NCBI GenBank assembly: GCA_963921825.1
Contig: OY997591.1
Span: 22,005,515 to 22,069,514, forward strand
Direction of reading: 5' to 3'
Length of the DNA stretch: 64,000 nucleotides
Source: Erodium maritimum
Lineage: Eukaryota; Streptophyta; Magnoliopsida; Geraniales; Geraniaceae
A program made the translations under genes and the position numbers. Under the pieces are notes generated by a model, which had not been told where the DNA came from, searched no databases, and saw only the letters and a list, made by a program, of their open reading frames with translations. Below are positions 12,087 to 23,400 of the stretch, in pieces; position 1 is the first letter of the stretch, and each line of letters opens with the position of its first letter.

Positions 12087-13053
12087 CTTTTTAGAAACCC
12101 TAAGCGCTTTCTCTCTTTACAGACTCTTCATCTCCTTCCTCTAGTCGTCACCATCGACGACTAGATTGGCCCTGGCCAGGATGATTGTCGATGAGGCTTG
12201 CCTTGTCCTTGACCTCCATGGTCCGAAACACTTCCTAGCCGCCGACTATTTTCCCAGTCGCCCTCCAACTGAAAATGCCACATTGCCGACCTTATCTTTC
12301 CTCTTGCGCATCTGGCTTCCTAGCTTCCTTTTTGGAGTGCAGCCCTTTGACGAGAGGTCAGGTGCCCTGGGAGGACTCTAGTCATCACCTTGCAAGTCAA
12401 GACAACCACCTGACGCAGTATTTAGTTCACTGGATTTGCGTTACTGAGCGTATTTCTAGATTTCACCACTATTCTACGTTTGTTTGTAGAATTGATTTTT
12501 ATTTTCATCCAAGTGTGTCAGATTACCTTCTTGATTGTCAAGAGGGAGATAGTGTTCGTTACCTTGGATTATACCGGGCTCGTCCTAGGATTATGGTATT
12601 ACTATTGTATGGCTTTCGCCTTAGGTGATTAATGAAGGTCTACCCCTTTTAAAAAAAATTATAATTATTTGGGATAGTATCATAAAATTATCTTCCAATT
12701 TTTTTATTATTTTAAAAAAGTTACACTTAACTTTAAAAAATAACAAAACGATACATTAACTTACCGTTTTGCTCAAATTGGTCAACAACGTTAAATTTTT
12801 AATGTTAAAACTTAACAAGTGAATTTCACGTGATATACATATTTTGCAAATGGAAAGATTACCCTTGAATATGTATTCGAAGTGTTTATGGTCAGAAGCT
12901 TTGAACTCGACGTCGAAGCAACGAATGAGAAAAGTTGGAGGACAAAAACAGAGGAGAAGAAATCGAAGGAGAAGTTGATGGTGGTGGCGACATCGTCTGC
13001 AGTGGGGAAGGTTTGAATTCATGGGGTGTGAAAAATATGGATGAGAAACCTGA
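12087..13053. other. Unassigned stretch
   Basis: It starts with TTAGAAACCCTAAGC and a pyrimidine-rich run like a plant 5' leader, but the frames that follow match no protein I recognise. From 12640 to 12850 it is AT-rich and resembles one arm of a foldback element, though I could not find the second arm. Confidence 0.3.
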
Positions 13054-13805
13054 GATATAAATGCTCTGTTATTGTGGGCTCCCTGCACCTATACGAACAT
13101 CAATGACGAGGACAAACCCTAGAAGGAAATTTGTTGGATGTGGGAACTTTGGGTGATTAGAATGTGTATTCCCTGTTTTAGGGTTAGAATGTACAATTTG
13201 AAATTCTACAGAAGATGGAATTAGGGTTTTATTATATAAGCTTGAATTAGGGCTTTATTGTAGAAGCTTCGATTAGGGATTGAATTATAACCTTTTCAGA
13301 AATTTGAATTATGGTTTGGAATTTGGGGATTTCACATAATTAGGTTTTGTAATTTAGGGGTTTCACATGCTTAGTTATTTTTAATTTGGGGATTTCACTG
13401 AATTAGGGTTTCTAATATAGGGATTTCACTGAAATTAAGGTTTGTAATTTGGAAAATTTACATAATTAGAATTTGGAATTTGGGGATTTCATATAATTAG
13501 GATTTTTTTATTCTGTATTAAACAATTATTAACATGTTATTGTTTTAGAGTAGATTGAAATGTAAAAACTTCTATTGGATCAGTAAAGACACTTGTGTTT
13601 ATGGAAGGAAGTTGTTGCCACAATTGTATGATCAGATTAAACAGTTGGAGGATGATAACAAAAAAAATTTGGGGCAGAAAAAAAGTCTTGAATAGATGGT
13701 AATGAAGATTAAGATAGAGGTTGATGCCTAAGAGGATACGGTCAAGAAATTGATTTTGGTGTTAATTGTTGTAGGGATCATGTTATGTTTTTTTAATAGG
13801 AGAAG
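13054..13805 (+). pseudogene. GRF-type zinc-finger protein remnant
   Basis: A first exon near 13060-13162 encodes MLCYCGLPAPIR, then NPRRKFVGCGNFG, which matches the GRF zinc finger (CxC at one end, NPxRxFxxCxxF at the other). A good donor (GTGATT) follows at about 13163. A second piece at 13553-13805 encodes FYWISKDTCVYGRKLLPQLY, a Lys/Glu/Asp-rich coiled-coil stretch, then a hydrophobic tail (LILVLIVVGIMLCFF). This order of GRF finger, coiled coil and C-terminal membrane segment is typical of small plant GRF proteins. In-frame stops inside the coiled-coil part make it a likely pseudogene. These proteins often accompany MULE transposons, and a MULE fragment lies just downstream. Confidence 0.65.
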
Positions 13806-14188
13806 TTGTTAGTTAGATGAAGAACATGTAGGACATGTAATTATGAATGTCAAGACCTTGTTGTGTAATGAATATGTTTAAATGAATTGTCATGAAGTTT
13901 GTTGCAATTGTGTTGTAGGAATTGATTGAGAAAATCTAATAGTGCTTGTGTTCTGCTAGGTATCGTGTTGTTGGAATTGATTGAGCAAAATTGTTAAAAA
14001 TTGATGAGCAAATCAAAATTGTTGAATTTTTTCCATGTGCTATTTGGTTATGCTTGTTGTATAACCTGCTACAATTCCACTTGCAAACTTCACAATGCTT
14101 ATAAACTTCACAAATTTATAGTTGTAGCTACTAAACTGAAAGTTAGGTACTAAAATGAAATTGTTCCTTTGTAAATGAAAACAAGAGA

Positions 14189-14600
14189 GCCTAAGGTGTG
14201 GTACAAATATTTCTTCACTAATAGGGGTAAGTCCGACATCCAAATCAACAACATGGTAGAGTGTTTCAACAAGTGGATATTAGAGGGGAGGGGTAAACCA
14301 ATTTATGAGCTGTGCCTTAGTGGCTCTTAAACACGAACCCGAAAACTATGCTCACAACTATTACTTAGATGAGACATACAAGGCCACATACTCTAGTTTT
14401 TTTAGCCTTGTCCCTAGTATAAATAGATGGAAAAAGTCCTTAAAATACCCTAAGATTGCCCCTCCCACCATCCACATACCCTCGGTAAACTTGGGTAAAA
14501 GAGGATAAAGTCAGTAGCTGAAAAATTAATCGATCATACAAAGGCAAGTAGAAAAGGTACTCCCATGACATGTTCGATATGTGGTCATGTTGGCCACAAC
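14189..14600 (+). pseudogene. MULE (Mutator-like) transposase remnant
   Basis: The frame around 14195-14300 encodes KVWYKYFFTNRGKSDIQINN followed by MVECFNKWILEGRG, which matches the MULE motif for the catalytic-domain end. The next frame (14305-14508) encodes CALVALKHEPENYAHNYY and a basic Pro-rich tail, matching the SWIM-finger region. A zinc knuckle start (CSICGHVGHNK) lies near 14575-14607. The piece normally between the GRGKPI and CALVALKH motifs, roughly 100 residues, is missing, which points to an internal deletion. The upstream catalytic part is not readable. This is a decayed plain DNA transposon. Confidence 0.75.
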
Positions 14601-14607
14601 AAGTGAT

Positions 14608-16230
14608 CATACTCAACTAAGGACCATGGGGAGTCTACAACTTAAAGAAAGCAAATAATTGCTAACGATAGAGTTTCATCTGCAAGTGAGAAGAAGGGGA
14701 CAATATTTGAGTACCACAGAATAGAGGAAGAAAGCGAGGTCGTAATGGAGCTTAGAAGGAAGGCTGTTGCAATTAGATTAAATAAGGGAAGAAAAAAATA
14801 ATGCACACCAGTAGAGATTGAAACAAAAAGGTTAGTCGTAGAAGCTAGGACGCGAGCGAGGAAACATCCAACAGAGGCTTCAGGCTCTCAATAACAGACT
14901 ACAAGGAGCCTATAAATGAAATTGCTCCTCTGCCTAAAGTTTTCATTTTTACGAACTCTAGCCTAAAACTTGATATACACCCGAGAGATGAAATAGCTAA
15001 CACATGAAATCGGGTTAAAAAACATGACAAATCGAACACAAAGCACAAAAATCATGCATAAACATCGAGTAGCTTAAATATAGATGAATACCCATACAAG
15101 CAATTGGATGCTAATTAAGCTCAAAAACCCAAATCATGCAATTAACACCACCAAACTCAAATTAACCATAAACTCATACATAAATTTAAAGGAAATCAAC
15201 ATTTACACAACATCCATGACCAAAGATTAGAATACAAGGTCATGGAATCCAAATCCTACTCAAGCATACAAAAAAAACGAGCTTTCCAACAAAATAGAGA
15301 AGAGTAGAGATTAGAGCTAAGATTGGGTTGAGGAACCCAATCAAAAACTCCTCTAGCTTTGCAAACCCACCATCTCCAACTCTCCAAAGCTTCAACACAT
15401 GAAAATGCAGAAGTTGGAGATGGTGGGAGGCTCATGGATGCTTGAAACCTCCTTGGATCGTCTTAGTTATGGTCTTAGATAGTAGAAAATGCTCTCAATA
15501 TGAAGAACACTCAAGAACAAATGAAGAACAAGAGAGAGAAGAAGGAGAAAAATAAAAATATTGCTTGAAATTAATGTTAAGGAGAAAAATATGATATCAA
15601 ATAAAGTGCTCCTCTGTGTATATATAAGACACGACATAAGGAAAATAATTGGACTTTGATGCTTCAATATCACATGGTCAGGGAAGGGAATGGGTTGAGC
15701 TGAACGCAATAATTAGGTGCGGGCGGGAGTATTGGCTGGGAGCCGCAACCGGTATCCAGAGCCGTTGGATTCACTGACCGCGCGATGGTCAACGATCTTA
15801 ACGGCCCAAGTGTGCGGAACCACGGAGCACGCGTGTGCTGCTACCGCACTAGATCGTGCCTGTGACAACTTACCCATTTTTCATTTTAACGCTTCAATCG
15901 CTTCTACCCACTCCGTATGTGCTCCGATTGACCTCGTTCTTGCACCAATATTTTTACTTTTTGCGGCCCACAAAACAAGACCAATCATGAATATATTTTG
16001 AACACTTGAAAAATATGGACTAAGAACGAGGTTATGCGCAGTTATTAGTAAAGGCCAAAAATATAAAAAGGAGGTACAGACCAAGTAAAAATATAAGGAA
16101 ACTAGCCAAATTAGATAAGACAAATTTACGCTCATCACCTGGCGATTTCAATGCATTCATGCAACAACATTGGAACCTAGGTACATTCGAACAACATCGT
16201 CTTTAATTTCATTAAAAAATTTAAAATTAC
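14608..16230. other. Repeat-like intergenic stretch
   Basis: No gene is recognised. The minus strand has a TATA-like TCTTATATATACAC near 15616-15629, followed downstream by a pyrimidine-rich run, which could be an old LTR or non-coding promoter. A perfect 16-bp inverted repeat lies at 15366-15427. A GC-richer patch at 15715-15870 has no protein match. Confidence 0.35.
15366..15427. repeat. Short hairpin with perfect 16-bp arms
   Basis: CCCACCATCTCCAACT at 15366-15381 pairs exactly with AGTTGGAGATGGTGGG at 15412-15427 around a 30-base loop. Confidence 0.85.
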
Positions 16231-16255
16231 ATTATGTTGTCAACTGCATTCCATG

Positions 16256-16271
16256 AATATATATATATATA

Positions 16272-16307
<36 letters not shown>

Positions 16308-16308
16308 T
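16256..16308. repeat. AT and ATT microsatellite
   Basis: A run of about ten AT units passes into about ten ATT units. Confidence 0.95.
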
Positions 16309-16319
16309 ATGATGTTAAA

Positions 16320-17457
16320 TTCATTCCAACTTAGGTACGTTCCAACCAACCACAATCCAACCCGGGTACATTCCAACAACTGTCCAGTCTCGGGACATTC
16401 CAACCAACAACTGTCCAGCCCCGGGACATTCCAACCAACACCTTTCAACCCCCGTCTTACAACCCATCTATCAACTAGCACGACTATTCTAGGGCCACCC
16501 AATACCATCAACAACACCTCGCCGACAATAACGACATTTAGATGTCGTCTACGTCGTCCTCTATCGGCCTGACAAAACGAAAGAAGCAATCAGCAGGTAG
16601 AAGGACGAATGGCTCCTAGAGGTGGACAAGCTCCTGATCAGTATCTGGCTACGCACAACCAAAGACTCCATTTAGGGCAACTCCCAAGATGGAAACACGT
16701 TCTAGGGCACAATTGCCAAACAATTCTAGAAAGAGGGGAACTTCGACCCTAGAGATTTTATATGGAAAGCCATCAAGAACCATTGGAACATGCACGTGCC
16801 TATAGTGCGGAGGTACATCACCATCCCACGGTGTGAGAAGGAGGTAGAGCACATTGGATGGGACGATGAAAGGTACATACAACATGCCAAAAACATTTAC
16901 CGAAACACGGCGAAGGAACACGACCCGAAGCATTTCAAACTCAACCATTTGATCGAGCCATTAGAATTCGAAGACAAGTTCTGGGCTGAGGATGGCACGA
17001 TTAGGGGTCTACAACGACAATTGGACGATGCCAGTAATTACAGCTCAACCCCACCCACTTCACTTCCCTCCAATGATGAACATGTTACAACTCTCGGTGG
17101 TCAGTCCCAATCTGGTGGGGTATCCTCTGATCCGATCAAGGGAAGTGTACCCCAAGTGCCCCTTAGAATGTAGAAGAGTGTCCGATGGGCCAGAAGGTTG
17201 CGAAAAGGAAGGGGAATGGTGTACAAATCCAATTAGACTCCATAACCCGAATAGACCAAGTGAAGACAGAGAAGGCCAAAGTAGTAATTCTCACATTAGA
17301 CGACAAATTCGAGAAATACTACACTGAATACAAAGAGTTACAGAGCAAGGACACATTAGACTTAGACGAGGAGCAGCTGGTCTTGCACGCAAAAATGATG
17401 TCTTTGGTGTACGCACAATGTGAGAAGAACCAGACTCATATTGAAAATATAAAATAA
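16320..17457 (+). pseudogene. Decayed Myb/NAM-associated-domain gene (PIF/Harbinger-type)
   Basis: A Pro/Thr/Asn-rich N-terminus (16320-16570) is followed by a decayed Myb/trihelix-like segment across 16600-16850. The readable part includes RGNFDPRDFIWKAIKNHWNM, then MHVPIVRRYITIPRCEK, AKNIYRNTAKEHDPKHFKLN and LEFEDKFW. The C-terminus (17185-17457) reads MGQKVAKRKGNGVQ and a charged helical stretch. This order resembles plant proteins with the NAM-associated C-terminal domain, many of which derive from the second protein of PIF/Harbinger transposons. The reading frame changes at least twice, so it is scored as a pseudogene. No transposase partner or termini were found nearby. Confidence 0.55.
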
Positions 17458-17659
17458 AATGTTATGTTTAGTTAATTAATGTAATATATATTTTTTAAAT
17501 TACAAGTTCAAGTTTATTTTGTATTTTAGTTAATATTTTTTTATTAATTTTATTTAGTATTTAATGTTTTAAATCTAAATTTAATAAATTTGGAAAGAAA
17601 ATAATTAATTATCCAATCAACACTTATTTAACATAATAAAACAAAGTTGTCTAGAGTAA
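17458..17659. other. AT-rich spacer
   Basis: AT-rich DNA between the Myb-like remnant and the start of the LINE. No feature is seen. Confidence 0.4.
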
Positions 17660-17743
17660 TGGACTTTGCTATGGTTTCTGTGCGGCGCCACCAGCATCGC
17701 CACTCTTCCTCCCAGAAACTGTCCGGTGTTGCCTTTCCCCCTC

Positions 17744-20429
17744 TGTAAGGACCGCTCCCGGTCAAGTCGGAGGAAAACTGGAAATATTATAAATTTTGGC
17801 ATCCACCTAAATAGACCTAAACTTGACCCCGAGGGTCATATCGGACCTAAGTTGACCCCGATATCGACCAAAATGAGTTCTAGGTGACTCAGGGTAGCTT
17901 TGTGACCAATTCGGGAAAAATTGACTTTTTGCCGAAAAAGTCAATCGAGTGACATTTGGGCCGTTCGAGGCCCGATTTGGACCCAAAAAGCTTATCCGTC
18001 GTCGCAGCGGTCTTAGTTGGTCATTTCCTTGTAAAATGCGAGATTTCGTAAAAATCTCGAAAAACGGGCCGAACGGGGCCCAAGACGTCCGATGTTGGCA
18101 AATCTGACTGAAAAATATCTACAAAGATATTTTGATGAGTAGTGGGACCCCCCTTGCCACATGTCACCATGTTTGTGGAAGTGAGTGGGAGATGACCTCA
18201 TTACCCTTGACTTAAAGGCTAAGAGACAAAAGGGGGAAGGTCATGTTGGTCTTTTAACTTTATTTTCAAAGGGGATAAGGGAGCATGTGAGGCCAGCCAT
18301 ACACACACAGAGAGAGAGAGCCAAGGGAGGAGGAGGAAGAAGAAGAAGAAGAAGAAGAAGAAGAAGAAGAAGAAGAAGAAGAAGAAGAAGAAGAAGAAGA
18401 AGAAGAAGAAGAAGAAGAAGAAGAAGAAGAAGAAGAAGAAGAAGGGAGGCGATTTTCCGACGATCCAACCGAAGGATCGTCTTGATTTTTGCATATTTGT
18501 GATCCTCTCAACATTTGCTACGGTAGGCACTTTTTCTTTTCTCCATTTAACAAGTTTGATTTCGTGGGTTTTGGTAGAAATGGTGGAAATATGGGTGAAT
18601 GGGAGTCTAGAGCTTGTTAGGAACGTTTTGGGGGAAAAAGGGGTATTTTTCCGACGAACGGAGGTTCGCCAGAGCTCCGGCCACCGTGTGGCATGCCCGG
18701 CCATGGCCGGAGGGAGGGTCACGGAGCCGTGACCGGCCACAACAGTGGCGGTCTGGTCCAGCCACTCACGCCCCAAGGGTGGCCGTGTGGGGTCCACTTG
18801 GCCGGGGTTCGGGTTTGTCGTGTTCGGGTGGTCTTGGGTGACCCCCGAGTCGATAATTCACACCCGGAATGAATTATGGAAGTAATTCGTGAGAATTCGG
18901 AAAATGTGGTTAGAAACTTTAAATGCGGAATTAGAACGCCCGGGCATCGGAAATTGATTCCGCCAATTGCGTTGGAACCCGTGAATTTAATTAGGAATTG
19001 TAGAAACAAAAATGGAAATTTTCGGATCCCCGAGGGACGTTTTGCCGATTACGGGCAGATTCGTCAAGCCGGGCGAAATGGGTCATTCCGGCCCCATTTT
19101 GACAATATCGAGTAATTGGGAAGTTTGGGAGTGATCGGTACTTGTCTGGGTTACATTTGGGCGTTAATTTCATAAAAATCTAAGTTGGCTTGCGTATTAA
19201 AAAGTGTGTTATCTCGTCACTTTAGATTTTGCCACCGACCGCGGAAGGGGGAAGCTTTAGGCGGGTTGTCGCGAGCACTTCTGGAACTTACGTTTTGGAG
19301 TTTGGATGGCATTACGAGGTAGAGAAAAGTAGCCGGATATCGGTTTTGACTAAGGAAAGTTACTAGTAAAAATGCATGTGGGTACCTGGTTGTGCCCGTA
19401 GGTTGATTATACTTGGCATGTGTGTAGAATTGTATGTGGGTACCTGGTTGTGCCCGTAGGTAGTGTATACTCCGTAATTGTCGTGTTATACCTGTTAGCG
19501 TATGTTGTGCTTGTGTGTTTGACTAGTTGTGCGCTTGGAGTGTTGAACTCGCTTGTGTATTGAATGACTCGTGTGGCTTGATTGATGGTAGTGCCTTGAC
19601 ATGTTAAATGTGATAATTGATAATGTATTGTGATAATTGGTTGAGTGTTGGTGATCAATGTGGTGACGATTGGTTAAGGTATGGCCCGCCTGTCGATTCG
19701 CCATCGACGAAGGGTGTCGTGGTTCCGCGATGAGGTGGGCCCACCTTCCAACTAGCAATAGGTAAAGTGTTGCGATTTGTTCCGCGAAGAGGTCGGCTCG
19801 CCTTTCCGATTGGCGGTCGGAAAAAGTATTACGGGGCGCCGCCAGGCCCAACCGGATTGCTACCGGAAACTGTGCTTTATGTGTGTTGATATTGCGTGAT
19901 ATTGTGTGCGTTGCAAGTTGATTTGTTGAGGATGTAACTTCTGATGTTTGTTTCATTTGCGTGAAAGGGTGGTAGAGGTGTAGGTGTGTTTGATAGTTAG
20001 CCCGTGTGGCAGTTTGGTATCATGTGTGAGCTATAACTGTTTTCCCTGAATTTATGTTGGTATTCCTGGTATTTTTACTCGTATGCCGTGGCCAGTCGGG
20101 TATCCGTGGCGGTGAGCGAAATGCTCACCCCCTGCTGCTTTTCCTACAGGTATTGATCGTGAGTTTGATTAGGAGGACGTCTCGAGGCTTGAAGAGCTAG
20201 GGAGCGAGAGTCCGGGTTTTGGGGTTTTGTCTACTGACGTACACACTTTGTTCTAGTTTTGTTTTATTTGAACTTAAGTTTAAAACTCATAGTGCTTTTA
20301 TTAGTTTTATTTAACACTTGAATCGTGGATTCTAAATGTTGTCTTAATTGTTTAGCTATTTTAATTTTCTTTGTCCATGTTCTTTCGTTCACGTTCCAAA
20401 CTCGGTTATATTGGATTTGGGGCGTGACA
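17744..20429 (+). mobile_element. Solo LTR B (Ty3/gypsy-type), 2686 bp
   Basis: Starts TGTAAGGACCGCTCCCGG and ends GGGGCGTGACA. It is flanked by a perfect 5-bp target duplication CCCTC at 17739-17743 and 20430-20434. No gag, pol, primer site or second LTR is present, so it is a solo LTR left by recombination. It lies within the L1-type LINE and is therefore younger than that LINE. Landmarks are a long AAG microsatellite, a GTCACGGAGCCGTGAC palindrome at 18718-18733, a block shared with LTR A near 19316-19380, and the GGTGAGC/GCTCACC hairpin near 20111-20129. Confidence 0.88.
18327..18444. repeat. AAG microsatellite, about 36 units
   Basis: Nearly pure AAG repeats inside LTR B. It yields long false poly-Arg, poly-Ser, poly-Phe and poly-Leu frames. 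Confidence 0.97.
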
Positions 20430-23400
20430 CCCTCGGACCGCCCGACCTCGCTCCTCCCCTCGTCAACTCCTCCGGCCTGTGGGTTGGACGAGATTGGGTC
20501 CCAGGAACTCCTTCTCGGCTCGCCGTTGTCGACTGCAATCCCCCAGGCAGACGTGGTCCCCTCAGAACTCCCACTGTGTTGGGGGCGGGACATCGTCGCC
20601 GGCACCAGGCCTGCCTTTATCCATCTGGAAACTGTGGACTCGGCCTCAATTGTTGGTTGCCTTCCCCCAATTCTCTCCTCACCGGTCTCACCGGCACCCA
20701 GGTTGGGTGATATTGGGTCTTAGACCCAAACACATGCCTCGGGTTCCCGTCGTCGATCCCATTCCTCCAGACAGAATTGGTACCCCCAAGTGATCCCAAC
20801 TCATTAGGGAACGGTGTGGAGTCGCCAGTAACAAGGCTACACCCAATTCACCATGTGCCGCCGTCCCGGGAAATTGGACATCCTATATTTGTCGCAGATT
20901 TGGGACTAAATGGGATTGGATCACAAGGATGGTCACAGCCTAGGGTCCGTCTCCCATCTCCGGAATCTTCCTCCCTGTTGCCTCCATATGCACACTCTCC
21001 CTAGCGTAATCGGGATCTGGGTCTAGGAACCTCGTCAACGTAGATGAAGTCGGACCTACGGGTTCTCGTTTGGAACTATCAGGGGATGGGTACGGGATTG
21101 CATAAGGTTCAACTCAGGCAATTGCTTAGTGCTCATCGACCCCATCTCTTCTTCCTTTCAGAATCGCTATTGGACACCCAGAACTGTGCCTTGCTGTCAA
21201 GATCATTGGGCTTTCAGGACCATGTATGTGTCCCCTTTATTAGGGGTTTGGAGATCGTGGTAAGCCAAAAAGGTCTGGCTCTATTCTGGGTGTCGGGTGT
21301 AGGGGTGACGTTCAAGGCCTCTTTCGACCAGTATATCGACGTTTAGGTCTCAGTTCCGGGACATGTTGGACTACGGTTAACAGGAATCTATGGGGAACCC
21401 CGACGGGATAGAAGACACCAGACTTGGGAAATGATATGAAGTCTCCATACCCACACAAGGCCCAACTGGATCCTCATAGGAGACTTCAATGGTATTCTGG
21501 ATGTAGATGAAATTACGGGGGGAGGATCGTATCCTATTAGTCTTATGGACGACTTTGGCTCGTTAGTGCACGATCTCTGCCTGGTAGATGTTCCAATGAC
21601 TGGCCACCCATATATATGGTTTAAGGGTCGCAGGCACGATGCGCGGATCCAATCTCGGTTGGATAGGGCACTAGTATCGAGTGCTCTTTTCTCTTCTCTG
21701 CCTGATCTAGACTTTCGCAATACATGGATGATGACTTCGTACCACTGGCCGATTCTTCTGTCCCTGGCCCGACAAATGGGCCATCGTGGTCCCCCGAAGT
21801 TTCGCTTCTAGTCCCAATGGATTCGCGACCCAGATTGTGGTCGTCTCATCCAATCTTCTTAGGATAAGCGGCCAGAGAGGCCTATTGGAGAGGTTATCAA
21901 CACGTTGGGAAAATCCTTGTTTGAGTGGGGCTAAGGGCACTTTCGACGTATTCTCAACCATATAAAGTGGTGTTAGTGGCGGATCGCGAATCTGAATGGT
22001 AGGACGGATAAGGCAGGAGTACATCTTCGAGAGGCTATTCAGATTCAGTATGAACGGGCGTTGGGGGAACAGGAGGCGTTCTGGCGCCAACGTGCGAAAC
22101 AACACTTGCTAGCCAAGGGGGATCGAAATACGAAGTTTTGCTAGGCAGCCTGTTCGTATAGACGTCGCATCAAAGCAATTTCATCCCTGAAGACGGATTA
22201 AGGGGACTTGGTCACATGGGACATGGGTATGAGGGAGCTGATTGTGGATTATTTCAATACACTATTCACGACGAGCCTAACAAACCTTCGAGATTTCCCA
22301 ATAGCTCTACCCCAATGTATCACCCCGACGCAGAATCATGTACTTATGTCCCCTTGATCGGTGATGGAGGTCCGGAAGGCGGTGCTTCAGATGGGGCCTG
22401 ATAAATCACCGGGTCCAGATGGTCTTAATCCCCGATTTTATCAGCACTACTGGCCGATTGTAGCAGACGAAATGGTCCACTTTATAACTGAGGTGTTGGC
22501 TTCGCGGAATTTCGACCCCATTCCTAATGGCACCTCCATCGTCTTAATATCGAAGAAGCCTGACCTGGACAAGATCAGTGATCTTCGGCCGATTGCCCTG
22601 TGTAACGTGATCTTCAGAATCCTCTCTAAGGTCTCGGCCAACCGCTTGCGACCCCTTCTCTACTCTATCATCTCGGACACCCAAAATCCCGGGCATATTT
22701 TATTCAGGACAACATCCTGCTAGCATTTGAGGTCATCCATTTCCTCCGACAGAAGCGACAGGGTGCGGCAGGCTATACGACGCTCAAACTTGACATGAGC
22801 AAAGCGTATGATCGGATCGAATGAGATTACTTACTTCAGATTATGGCTCGGCTGGGTTTCTCAGAGGAGTGGATAACGTTAGTGGCGTGTTGTGTGAAAT
22901 CTGTCCACTACACTATATCGTCTGGTGGAAGGGAAACGCCACAACTGACGCCGACACGGGGGTTGAGGCAGGGCGATCTACTCTCACCCTACCTCTTTCT
23001 CCTTTGTATGGAAGGGATCTCTTTTCTACTGCGTCAGGCCCAGATCGAGGGACGAATGAGGGGTGTTTGTGTCGCACGAGAAGCTCCGGAGATTTTGCAT
23101 ATGTTCTTCGCAGAAGACTGTTATATCTTGTGCCGGGCAACCCCTGAGGACGCTCAGACAGTCATAGACATCTTAGGTTTGTTTGGGACCCTTTCGGGGC
23201 AAGTGCTGAATCTGGAGAAGTCGTCGGTTATGTTCAGCAAGAACACCTCGCCGACCATCAAACAGCAACGCTGTCGAATTCTAAATATAGCCGAAACCTG
23301 TGCGACATCGATGTACCTGGGTGTCTTGAACATGGTCGGCAGGAACATGAATACCGCCATGGCATACCTGGGCGACAAGGTTGTTAAGCGTATCTGGTCA

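Noticed and set aside
12650-12850. Possible fifth foldback MITE
   Set aside because: Only one arm-like half is visible and no matching end or target duplication was found.
15467-15709. Hydrophobic minus-strand frame
   Set aside because: T-rich DNA gives Leu/Phe/Ile runs on translation; no conserved motif or gene context.
18185-18502. Long poly-Arg, poly-Ser, poly-Phe and poly-Leu frames
   Set aside because: They are translations of the AAG microsatellite in LTR B in its different frames.
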